Position numbers and translations under genes: made by a program. DNA of 64,000 bases. Origin: Rhodospirillales bacterium (GTDB taxonomy: Bacteria > Pseudomonadota > Alphaproteobacteria > Micavibrionales > Micavibrionaceae). Below are positions 27,223 through 35,028 of this stretch, one piece after another; the first letter of the stretch is position 1, and each line of letters begins with the position of its first letter. The stretch spans positions 1 to 64,000 of the forward strand of contig JACKIU010000002.1 in the NCBI GenBank assembly GCA_020638295.1. The letters are read 5' to 3'. Under the pieces are notes generated by a model. It had not been told where the DNA came from and searched no databases. It saw only the letters and a program-made list of their open reading frames with translations.

Positions 27223-28440
27223 TTGAAGCTTTTACCCGTGTTCAGTTCGTCACAAGATTGCAATACTCTCCCCCGCTTTCATGTCCTGATTGCCGCCGCA
27301 GGAAGCGGCTCACGTTTCGGCAACAAAACACCAAAACAATATCTTCATGTCGCTGGAAAACCCCTGCTGCGCCACAGCATTGACACCTTTTTATCCATGC
27401 CGACTTGCGCCAGCCTGCACGTCATTATCGATCCAAGCGATGCAGATTTGTATCATGACGCAGTTCAGGGATTAAACCTCCCCGGTGCAATTGCCGGATC
27501 AAACACAAGAAATAAAAGTATATTCAATGGATTAAAAACAATTCCTAAACTTAAAAGTGAGGATTTAATTCTAATCCACGATGCCGCCCGTCCCTGTATA
27601 AACGCTGAAGATATCGCCAGTTTGCTCATGGCCATGCAAGCCGAGCGCGCCGCCACCCTCGCCACACAAGTCAGCGCCACACTTAGACGTTCGAAGCAGG
27701 ACGACCTGGCTGCGGAGCAGGTTTCACGCGATGATCTTTGGATTATACAAACCCCGCAGGCCTTTCTCTTCGGCGATCTTCTTGAGGCGCACGAAAAAGC
27801 GCCCCGATCTCAAGACGCCACCGACGACACCGCCCTTGTCAGCGCCCTGGGAATCCCGGTAAAACTGGTAGAAGGTGCCGCCAGCAATATCAAAATCACC
27901 CACCCGCAGGATCTCATAATGGCCGAAAAACTCCTGAATCCTCCCACAATCACCCTGACCGGTCAGGGCTTTGATGTTCATGCTTTTGCCCCGGATAAAC
28001 CCGGCCCTGTCCGTATCGGCGGCATCGACATTTCCCATGATCGTGCGCTCAAAGGCCATTCCGATGCCGACGTTGCCTTGCACGCCCTGACCGACGCCAT
28101 CCTCGGCAGCCTCGGCCAAGGGGATATCGGCCGCCATTTTCCACCGTCGGACAACAGATTTAAAAACATGAACAGCGCTATTTTCCTCAAAAAGGCTCTG
28201 GACCTGCTAAAGGATCAAAATGCCACGCTGAATAATATTGACCTGACCATCATCTGCGAAGCCCCGAAAATCGGTCCGCATGAACCGCGAATGCGACAAC
28301 GTCTTGCAGAACTCACCGGCTTGCCGCCCGCCCGCATCAATATCAAAGCCACCACGACGGAAGGCCTCGGCTTCACCGGGCGCAGGGAAGGCATCGCCGC
28401 TCAGGCTATCGTCTCCGTTTCAGTGCAGGATGCCGCATGA
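27223..28440 (+). CDS. ispDF: Bifunctional IspD/IspF (MEP isoprenoid pathway)
   Basis: This 405-residue fusion carries MEP cytidylyltransferase in residues about 1-230 (LIAAAGSGSRFG, HDAARP) and MECDP synthase in about 240-403 (GFDVHAF metal ligands, GHSDADVALHALTDA, TTEGLGFTGR). The fusion is common in alphaproteobacteria. It catalyses steps 3 and 5 of isoprenoid precursor synthesis. The start is TTG 27223 or GTG 27238; no ATG is available in frame near the N-terminus. It is divergent from ntrY with about 30 bases between starts. Confidence 0.95.
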   Translation: MKLLPVFSSSQDCNTLPRFHVLIAAAGSGSRFGNKTPKQYLHVAGKPLLRHSIDTFLSMPTCASLHVIIDPSDADLYHDAVQGLNLPGAIAGSNTRNKSIFNGLKTIPKLKSEDLILIHDAARPCINAEDIASLLMAMQAERAATLATQVSATLRRSKQDDLAAEQVSRDDLWIIQTPQAFLFGDLLEAHEKAPRSQDATDDTALVSALGIPVKLVEGAASNIKITHPQDLIMAEKLLNPPTITLTGQGFDVHAFAPDKPGPVRIGGIDISHDRALKGHSDADVALHALTDAILGSLGQGDIGRHFPPSDNRFKNMNSAIFLKKALDLLKDQNATLNNIDLTIICEAPKIGPHEPRMRQRLAELTGLPPARINIKATTTEGLGFTGRREGIAAQAIVSVSVQDAA

Positions 28441-28934
28441 GTGACGAACATCCAAGACTCGACCTTAAACAACCCTATGTCTGGCTTGCCACATGGTTTG
28501 GCTGCGGCCTCATCAAACACGCCCCCGGCACATGGGGCTCTCTCGGCGCCCTGCCCTTCGGCATTATCCTCTATACCCTTTCCGGCCTTTGGGGCCTGAC
28601 CCTTGGCATCCTCCTCGTCAGCCTGATCGGATACTGGGCCAGCGCCCGCTTTGAAAAGGCCAGCGCCACGCACGACAATAAAATGATCGTCATCGACGAA
28701 GTCGCCGGGCAATGGATCGCGCTGTTCCCCGCTTTCTTTTACTGGAACCTTAATCCCGTCGCCATCGCCGCCGCCTTTTTGCTTTTCCGCCTGTTTGATG
28801 TGACAAAACCCTGGCCGATCTCGTATATTGATAAACAGATCGGCGGCGCACTCGGCGTTATGCTCGATGATAGTCTGGCCGGCATCGCCGCCGCCCTTTG
28901 CTTGATAGGAGCGTTCCATGCAGGACTTGGTTGA
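28437..28934 (+). CDS. pgpA: Phosphatidylglycerophosphatase A
   Basis: This 165-residue membrane enzyme has GTWGSLGALP (the PgpA N-terminal signature), a VIDEVAGQWIA motif and DVTKPWPISYID. Hydrophobic helices lie near 38-60 and 97-118. It removes the phosphate from phosphatidylglycerophosphate. The ATG overlaps the ispDF stop (ATGA), and its 3' end overlaps cinA by 17 bases. Confidence 0.93.
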   Translation: MSDEHPRLDLKQPYVWLATWFGCGLIKHAPGTWGSLGALPFGIILYTLSGLWGLTLGILLVSLIGYWASARFEKASATHDNKMIVIDEVAGQWIALFPAFFYWNLNPVAIAAAFLLFRLFDVTKPWPISYIDKQIGGALGVMLDDSLAGIAAALCLIGAFHAGLG

Positions 28935-29400
28935 AAAACTCACAATGCTTCTTAAGAGCAAAAATATGAAGTTGGTCACCGCCGAATCCTGCACAGGTGG
29001 TCTACTCGGCGCAACCCTGACCCATCGCCCCGGCGCTTCCGAAGTCTACGAGCGCGGCTTCATCACCTATTCCAACGCCGCCAAACACGAACTGCTCGGC
29101 GTTCCCAATGATATGCTGGAAAAATTTGGCGCGGTCAGCGCCGAAACCGCTCAGGCCATGGCCCAAGGCGCATTAAAAAACAGCTCCGCCGATCTCGCCG
29201 TCTCCATCACCGGCATCGCCGGACCGGACGGCGGCTCGGAAGCCAAACCCGTCGGCCTCGTCTTTTTCGGCTATGCGCTCAAGGGCGGCTCGGCCGGAAG
29301 CCTCGAACATCGCTTCGAAGGCAACCGGGAAAAAATCCAGAGCACGGCCACCGTTACCGCCCTCAAGCACCTCATCAGCGTGTTGGAACAACCCGCATGA
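28918..29400 (+). CDS. pncC: CinA C-terminal domain / nicotinamide-nucleotide amidohydrolase family
   Basis: This 160-residue protein corresponds only to the CinA-C domain. It has TAESCTGGLLGATLT, YSNAAKHELLGV, and SITGIAGPDGGS(E)AKPVG, where the serine of the first motif is the likely nucleophile. The family deamidates nicotinamide mononucleotide to nicotinate mononucleotide. The N-terminal COG1058 domain of full CinA is absent, as in E. coli PncC. It is in a tightly overlapping operon with pgpA. Confidence 0.9.
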   Translation: MQDLVEKLTMLLKSKNMKLVTAESCTGGLLGATLTHRPGASEVYERGFITYSNAAKHELLGVPNDMLEKFGAVSAETAQAMAQGALKNSSADLAVSITGIAGPDGGSEAKPVGLVFFGYALKGGSAGSLEHRFEGNREKIQSTATVTALKHLISVLEQPA

Positions 29401-30326
29401 ATAAAACCGTTCTCGTTTCCGGCTGCGATTCAAATTATTTTCCGCTTCTGCTGGAATGGCTGCATTCCGTCCGCCGTTTTGAACAGTCAAAAATATACGA
29501 TATCTGCATTCTGGATGCAGGTTTAAAGCCTGAACAGATCGAACGCCTGAAACCGCACGTGCAATCCATCGCAAACCCTGAATGGCCGGTCAAATTGCCC
29601 GATTACAAAATCAAGGGCGAATATCTCAAAGCCTGCGTCTGTCGCCCGTTCCTGCCGCAAATTTTTCCCGGCTACGACACCTATATCTGGATGGACGCCG
29701 ACACATGGATTCAGGACTGGCGCGCCATTGAACTCTTCGAACGAGGCGCCGCCAAAGGCAAAATCACGCTCACCGCGCAAGTCGATCGCGCCTACCCCAA
29801 AGGCGGCGCACGGGTCAAATGGCTCGGCCGCTGGCCGTGGAAAGTTCGCGGTTTTTACTTCTCCAACGCCCTGCGCGCCTTTGATTTCAAAACCGCGCGT
29901 GATCTGCTGTCCTACCATGTCCTGCTCGCCGGGATGTTTGCCCTTAGAGCCGACGCTCCGCACTGGCCGCGCTGGCAGGAACTCGTCAAAACCGCGATGA
30001 CCAAGGGGAAAGTCTTCACCGCCGAACAACTCTGCCTCGGAAAAATGTGCTATCAGGAAGGCTTCGGCTACGAAATCCTTCCCGGCTACACTCACTGGCT
30101 CTGCGAATTCAAACCGCTCTGGAACCCGCAAACCCAAACCTTCGTCGAACTCTTCATCCCTCATGAACCCATTGGCGTCCTGCACATTTCCGGATTTGAT
30201 GAAATGCGCGTTGACCGTCGCGTCACCACCGACTTTCAAACCACAGACGGTCAAACGATAGAATACACCTACCGCTACCCCTATTTCGACGGTGAAAAAG
30301 ATCAGGAAATAACAACATCTCCATAG
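29397..30326 (+). CDS. GT-A-like glycosyltransferase family protein
   Basis: This 309-residue protein resembles GT8/GT-A-type glycosyltransferases. The N-terminal strand VLVSGCDSNYFPLLLEWLHSV is followed by IWMDADTWIQD, a DXD-type metal/nucleotide-sugar site at about residue 100. There is no signal peptide or TM helix. The donor and acceptor are not clear. The start overlaps the cinA stop by 4 bases, making it the last gene of the ispDF operon. It ends just before a family B palindrome. Confidence 0.65.
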   Translation: MNKTVLVSGCDSNYFPLLLEWLHSVRRFEQSKIYDICILDAGLKPEQIERLKPHVQSIANPEWPVKLPDYKIKGEYLKACVCRPFLPQIFPGYDTYIWMDADTWIQDWRAIELFERGAAKGKITLTAQVDRAYPKGGARVKWLGRWPWKVRGFYFSNALRAFDFKTARDLLSYHVLLAGMFALRADAPHWPRWQELVKTAMTKGKVFTAEQLCLGKMCYQEGFGYEILPGYTHWLCEFKPLWNPQTQTFVELFIPHEPIGVLHISGFDEMRVDRRVTTDFQTTDGQTIEYTYRYPYFDGEKDQEITTSP

Positions 30327-30327
30327 C

Positions 30328-30412
30328 TGTCATCCCGACCGAGTGTGAACGAGCGGAGGGATCTTCAACCCGTCAAGAATTACAAGATCCCTCGACTTCG
30401 CTCGGGATGACA
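30328..30412. repeat. Family B palindromic repeat overlapping the Coq10-like 3' end
   Basis: Terminal inverted repeats are TGTCATCCCGA at 30328-30338 and TCGGGATGACA at 30402-30412, an 11-base perfect match. Further loose internal pairing exists (GAGCGGAGGGATCTT against AAGATCCCTCGACTTCGCTC). The right half is read in frame as the last dozen residues of the convergent Coq10-like gene. It lies between converging genes and can also act as a hairpin terminator. Confidence 0.8.
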
Positions 30413-30864
30413 TCGGTGCTGTAGACTTCGCATGCGCGCTGCTCGAACGCATCGACCATCCGGCGAATAACTTCTTCAAAAAATACTTTAGCTAAACTTT
30501 GTAAGGCAATGTTTTTAAATTCAAATTCAACACTGAAGTCAATCAAGCATGACCCATCTGGCTTACGAATGAACCGCCAATGGTTCTTCAGATGCTTCAA
30601 CGGCCCGCGCACATACTCGATATCAATCGCCCCCGGCGTATCTTGAGTAGGCGCAGAAACCATCACCTTCGATGAAAACTTCTCACGCAACATCTTATAC
30701 CCGACCACCAGATCGGCATAAAATACAGACTCACTCTCGCGGCTGTTGATCCGGCTCGCAACGCACCACGGCAAAAATTCTGCATACTTGTCCACCCCGG
30801 CCACCAGCGCATACATTTGCTCCGGCGTATAAGGAAGAACCTTTTTTTCGATATGAGTGAGCAC
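30373..30864 (-). CDS. Coq10/RatA family ubiquinone-binding START-domain protein
   Basis: This 163-residue START/polyketide cyclase-like protein starts MLTHIEKKVLPYTPEQMYALVAGVDKYAEFLPWC in relatives' fashion (key residues: VDKYxxFLPWC). The body includes the GPLKHLKNHWRF segment. In alphaproteobacteria the family binds ubiquinone and supports respiration, and it is found beside lipA. The tail from about residue 151 (VIPSEVEGS) is encoded by the family B repeat, so the stop codon lies inside the repeat. The homologous domain is complete before that. Confidence 0.87.
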   Translation of the reverse strand: MLTHIEKKVLPYTPEQMYALVAGVDKYAEFLPWCVASRINSRESESVFYADLVVGYKMLREKFSSKVMVSAPTQDTPGAIDIEYVRGPLKHLKNHWRFIRKPDGSCLIDFSVEFEFKNIALQSLAKVFFEEVIRRMVDAFEQRACEVYSTDVIPSEVEGSCNS

Positions 30865-30882
30865 TGATTTTGCCCCTTGCGT

Positions 30883-31847
30883 TTATTCCGCCGCTTGCTT
30901 GGCCAGTTGCGCCTCACGCGCCGCTTTCAGCTTGGCGAAATCATCCCCGGCGTGATGCGAGGACCGGGTCAGCGGCGAAGCCGAAATCATCAAAAACCCT
31001 TTACGCCCCGCCAACTTGGTCAGATCTTCAAACTCTTCCGGGCTCCACCATTTCATCACCGGCGCATGTTTCGGCGTCGGCTGCAGATATTGCCCGATCG
31101 TAATAAAATCAATGTCGGCGGCGCGCATATCATCCATCATCTGGCTGATTTCCTCCATCGTCTCGCCCAGCCCAACCATCAGGCCGGACTTGGTAAAAAT
31201 CGACGGATCGACATCCTTGACCCGCTGCAACATACGTAAAGACCTGAAATAGCGCGCCCCGGACGAATGGTGGGGTGCAGCCGCGCCACTGTTTCAATAT
31301 TGTGGTTAAACACATCCGGCCGCGATCCGATAACCGTATCCCAATCACTCTGATTGCCGCCAAAATCACCGGGGAAGATCTCCACGGTCGTTTCCGGGCT
31401 TTTCAACCGAATGCCCTGCACGGTTTTGACGAAATGCTCCGCCCCGCCATCGGGCAAATCATCGCGGTCCACCGCCGTCACCACCACATGCTTGAGCCCC
31501 ATCTGCTTCACCGCCACCCCAATGCGCAACGGCTCAAGAGGATCAAGCGCACCGGGTTTGCCGGTCGCCACATTACAAAATGCACAGGCCCGCGTACACA
31601 CCTCGCCCATAATCATGAAGGCCGCATGTTTATGCTGCCAGCACTCCCCGACATTCGGACACCCTGCCTCCTCACACACAGTATTAAGTTTTTGCTTGCG
31701 CACGATATCCTTGGTTTCGCCGTAAACCTTGCCCTGCGGCGCCTTCACACGCAGCCAGTCCGGCTTTCGTCCCGCAGGACGATCCGGGTTTTTCTGCTTT
31801 TCAGGATGCCGCTTGGCTTTATCGAGAAGTTTAGGATTATAGGTCAT
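30883..31847 (-). pseudogene. lipA: Lipoyl synthase with an apparent 1-base frameshift
   Basis: The first part, from ATG 31847, holds the auxiliary cluster motif CEEAGCPNVGEC and the radical-SAM motif CTRACAFC. The frame then breaks after NHNIETVARLHPTIRPG. The rest (KDVDPSIFTKSGLMVGLGE to RSSHHAGDDF) continues in the next frame to a stop at 30883. Restoring one C in the CCCC run at 31257-31260 joins both parts into a normal 321-residue enzyme with all motifs. LipA inserts sulfur into octanoyl groups to make lipoate for PDH E2. Either a sequencing or assembly error or a recent inactivating mutation fits. Confidence 0.9.
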
Positions 31848-32253
31848 TTATTTTCTCTAACCCTAAAGAAACTATAGATACTCCGCTTAAAAAATTAAAA
31901 AATGACAACGTTAACAAAAACGTTATTAACATTGGAAAGATATACGAAATAAATATTGAGACATAATCTTCAGGAATTTTTCCTTTGTAATGTGATTTTA
32001 TAGACAACCCAACCATGAAAATTAATTTCCACAATATAAAGAATACTAGCGCATTCCTGAAACCTAAACTAAAGTTCTCCAGGCCTGAATTAATGTAGCC
32101 TAGGTAAATTTTTTTATCTAAGAGAGTTCCTAGTAGTCCTAGTAAGGCTATAGTTGCACTTCCATTAATCAGAATAAGCGTTTTGCCTAAAGTGCTCATC
32201 GCTTCATCTAATTTTGAAAAATAATCGTCTTCGCCCATATCTAAAATGAACAA
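31837..32253 (-). CDS. Small membrane protein, 138 aa, unknown function
   Basis: I do not recognise a family. Three hydrophobic helices are visible, near residues 25-45, 65-85 and 100-128, and short polar loops join them. The A+T content is clearly higher than in the flanking lipA and lpd genes, which points to a later arrival. Its 3' end overlaps the lipA start by 11 bases. It lies downstream of vapBC in the same direction. Confidence 0.55.
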   Translation of the reverse strand: MFILDMGEDDYFSKLDEAMSTLGKTLILINGSATIALLGLLGTLLDKKIYLGYINSGLENFSLGFRNALVFFILWKLIFMVGLSIKSHYKGKIPEDYVSIFISYIFPMLITFLLTLSFFNFLSGVSIVSLGLEKINDL

Positions 32254-32282
32254 CCTCCTTTTGCGCCCCCAGCGAAACGGAC

Positions 32283-32654
32283 TTAAACCCCGTACGGAAC
32301 ATAAACATCCGCCTCATCGCCGTTAAAATCCTTGATATTGCGCGTCACCAAGACGCCCTTTCCCACGCGGGCCGTAGCGTAAATCATCAAATCGGGCAAT
32401 TTGACGCGGCTTTTTTGGCGCAGCCGCGCCGCTTCCCTGCAAATCGCCATATCCGTCTGCACCACCTCGAACAAAGCGCTGATCACTTTATCCACGGCGG
32501 CTTCCTGCTCCGGCGTTTTCAGCCCGGCCATAAATTCAATATAGACCACGGCCGGAAGCTTCAAATCCGTAAAACGCTCAAGCGCCGCCTTGGCGGGCGG
32601 ATGACCACCGAAATAATCAATCAGAATATTGGTATCGATATATCCGGTGGTCAT
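32283..32654 (-). CDS. vapC: PIN-domain toxin (VapC family)
   Basis: This 123-residue PIN domain has the acidic active-site residues in YIDTNILIDYF (D7), VYIEFMAGL (E near 42) and LPDLMIYATA (D near 91), and then VTRNIKDF. VapC toxins are Mg2+-dependent RNases. It starts 8 bases after the upstream RHH antitoxin gene, so the two form a toxin-antitoxin operon placed inside the lpd-lipA region. Confidence 0.87.
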   Translation of the reverse strand: MTTGYIDTNILIDYFGGHPPAKAALERFTDLKLPAVVYIEFMAGLKTPEQEAAVDKVISALFEVVQTDMAICREAARLRQKSRVKLPDLMIYATARVGKGVLVTRNIKDFNGDEADVYVPYGV

Positions 32655-32662
32655 GGGCCTGT

Positions 32663-33019
32663 TTACTTTTTGTCAGAGGGTTCAACCGGTTGGGGCGCGC
32701 CATGCTTGAAATCCAGCTCAGCGCTATCATGCAGAGAATCAGAATGCCCCTGACGCCGGGAGATGTCCGCATCACGATCGGCCCATTCGGAACGCATTTT
32801 GTCCTGCCAGGCCAGCCCGTCCAGCCCGTCGAACACATCCGGAGAGTCCTTCAGGAGGCCGAAATATTGATCCAGCATATCGGCGGATTTGTTCTTTTCA
32901 GCCTCAAGATAGCCGGAAACGGCCCTGCGCACCAGTTCAGCGCGAGAAACATTTTCTTTTTGTCCCAGCACATCCAGCAATTTTACATCTTTTTCAGGCA
33001 AATCCACGATTGTTCGCAT
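32663..33019 (-). CDS. vapB: Ribbon-helix-helix antitoxin (VapB-like)
   Basis: This 118-residue protein starts with an RHH fold, MRTIVDLPEKDVKLLDVLGQ then SRAELVRRAVSGYLE. The first strand binds DNA and the second part dimerises. The middle (about 50-80, ending KMRSEWADR) is the usual toxin-binding segment. A C-terminal extension of about 35 polar residues is longer than typical for this family. A strong AGGAGG lies 5-6 bases before ATG 33019, and a palindromic operator lies just upstream. Confidence 0.85.
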   Translation of the reverse strand: MRTIVDLPEKDVKLLDVLGQKENVSRAELVRRAVSGYLEAEKNKSADMLDQYFGLLKDSPDVFDGLDGLAWQDKMRSEWADRDADISRRQGHSDSLHDSAELDFKHGAPQPVEPSDKK

Positions 33020-33046
33020 AACAGCCTCCTATACGTTATAGTATAT

Positions 33047-33075
33047 ATGATAACGTTATCATTCATCGTTGTCAA
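33047..33075 (-). promoter_or_regulatory. vapBC promoter with palindromic operator
   Basis: Read on the minus strand, TTGACA (33070-33075) and TATCAT (33047-33052) are separated by 17 bases. The -10 box is the right half of a perfect 16-base palindrome, ATGATAACGTTATCAT (33047-33062). This is the expected target for an autoregulating RHH antitoxin. Confidence 0.75.
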
Positions 33076-33091
33076 CAACATATATCACCCA

Positions 33092-34482
33092 TCAAAAATG
33101 CACCGCCCTTCCATATGCGTCCAACACACTTTCATGCATCATTTCTGACAATGTCGGATGTGGGAAAATGGTATGCATGAACTCGGCCTCGGTGAGCTCT
33201 GCACTTTTACCGATGACATAACCCTGAATCATCTCGGTCACTTCCGCGCCGATCATATGCGCACCGAGCAATTCGCCCGTTTTTTCATCAAACACGGTTT
33301 TCACAAGCCCCTCGGGCTCGCCAAGCGCAATCGCCTTACCGTTGCCCATAAACGGGAAGCGGCCAACTTTAACCTTATAGCCCTTTTCTTTCGCCGCCGC
33401 CTCGGTCAAACCGACACTAGCCACCTGCGGATGACAATAAGTACAGCCCGGAATGTTAGACTTATCCATCGGGTGTACGTCTTTTTCGCCGACGATCTTC
33501 TCGGCGCAAATGATCCCCTCATGCGACGCTTTATGCGCCAGCCATGGAGCACCCGTGACATCGCCAATCGCATACCACCCGGCTCATCGGTTTTGAGATA
33601 CCCGTCAGTGACAATATGCCCGCGATCCAGCTTGACCTTGGTTTTCTCCAGCCCTAGATCCTCGGTATTGGCGACAATGCCCACCGCCGAAATCACGCGG
33701 TCAAACTTGAGCTTTTCAACCTTCCCGTCCTTGCCTTCAATATGCGCAGTGACTTCGTCCTTGCCTTTATCCAACTTAGAAACCTTGGCGTTCTTGATGA
33801 TTTTCATCCCCTGTTTAGTCAGCGCCTTTTCCAGCATGGCGGAAATCTCCGCATCCTCAACAGGCACAATGCGATCCATCATTTCAACAACAGTGACTTC
33901 CGCACCAAGCGTTTTAAAGAATGAAGCAAATTCAATCCCGATCGCGCCAGAGCCGATCACCAGCAGCTTTTTCGGCATCGTATCGGGCACAAGCGCCTCC
34001 TTATACGTCCAGACAAACTTGCCATCCGGCTCTAAACCGGGCAAAATCCGCGCCCGCGCACCCGTGGCGATAATGATATGCTTACCCGTAAGCTTATCTT
34101 TACCGTTCACGGAAACGACGCCTTTGCCCTCCAGCTTACCGAAACCATCAAACACCGTGACTTTGTTCTTCTTCAGCAAATGCCCGATCCCGCCGGAAAG
34201 CTGCTTTGCCACCCCGCGCGAACGCTCAACTATTTTCTGAAGATCAAACTCCAAGCCTTTGACTTTAAGCCCAAAAGACTCGGCGTTATGAGCCAGATGA
34301 TATACCTCGCTGCACCGCAGCAGCGCCTTTGTCGGGATGCATCCCCAATTCAGGCAAATCCCGCCCAGATGATTGGCCTCCACCACCGCCACCTTCATCT
34401 TGAGCTGCGCCGCCCGAATAGCCGCCACGTATCCGCCCGGCCCGCCGCCAATCACAATCACATCAAAATTCTTATCGCTCAT
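33092..34482 (-). pseudogene. lpd: Dihydrolipoamide dehydrogenase (PDH E3) with an apparent 1-base frameshift
   Basis: The N-terminal part has the FAD site GGGPGGYVAA, the redox disulfide in GGICLNWGCIPTK and the NAD site VIGSGAIGIEFAS. The frame breaks after LKTDEPG. The expected continuation (YAIGDVTGAPWLAHKASHEG) lies in the next frame and runs to a stop at 33092, with the dimer-interface motif FPHPTLSE. One missing base in the stretch near 33573-33581 explains it, and the repaired protein is 463 residues, normal for E3. It is the reoxidising flavoprotein of the PDH complex. The start overlaps the LOG-like gene stop by 4 bases. Confidence 0.9.
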
Positions 34483-35015
34483 TCGCTCTCACCAAAAACA
34501 TCGTCTAAAAACTGCCCGACATGCGCAATATTGTCCGAACGCAAAGGTTCTTCGGGAAATTGCGCAAACGCCGCATCCGGCCCAAACAACATCAACGGCT
34601 TTTCATACATCAACCCCAAAGACACCTCGTTCCGCGTACCGTGCGAACCGGGCAGAATAATCAAGGCCTTGGAGCTCATCACGTTGACCAGATTGCGGCT
34701 GTAAGGCATCGCATCGCTCTGCGCCTTGGCGCTTAAAGGGGTAATAATCGGAATATCGATATAGGTATTGGGAAATTCCTCTTTCGAGAGCTCCTCGCCC
34801 TTGTAATCCACCGCCGGACGAATGCCAAGGGCCACCCCCGCGCGATTTTCGACACTTTGGAACGCCTTGCAAACCGCGCTCATCACGCCGCCGCCCGCAC
34901 CGGTCATAAGGTGATAACCCCGCCGGGCCAGCAATTCACCGACAGGCCGCGCATACTCCTCCCACGGCTCGTCATGCGAGCCCATCACACCAACAATCGG
35001 TTTACGTTCAATCAT
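34479..35015 (-). CDS. LOG-like / TIGR00725-type Rossmann protein
   Basis: This 178-residue protein has a GAGGGVMSAVCKAF loop and an LPGSHGTRNEVSL motif. It matches the general pattern of the lysine decarboxylase-like/LOG and TIGR00725 families (PGGxGTxxE-like, here GSHGTRNE). LOG enzymes hydrolyse cytokinin-type nucleotides. The catalytic arginine/glutamate pattern is altered here, so a nucleotide-binding role is as much as can be said. It lies between pdhC and lpd, coupled to lpd by a 4-base overlap. Confidence 0.72.
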   Translation of the reverse strand: MIERKPIVGVMGSHDEPWEEYARPVGELLARRGYHLMTGAGGGVMSAVCKAFQSVENRAGVALGIRPAVDYKGEELSKEEFPNTYIDIPIITPLSAKAQSDAMPYSRNLVNVMSSKALIILPGSHGTRNEVSLGLMYEKPLMLFGPDAAFAQFPEEPLRSDNIAHVGQFLDDVFGESE

Positions 35016-35028
35016 AGCCTTCTCTCCC

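Noticed and set aside
29523..30254. Minus-strand frame (243 codons) opposite the glycosyltransferase gene
   Set aside because: No motifs; the plus-strand gene overlaps cinA by ATGA and has a DXD site.
33158..34240. Long plus-strand frame (360 codons) opposite lpd
   Set aside because: Ser/Thr-rich shadow of lpd; the minus strand carries FAD, NAD and redox motifs.
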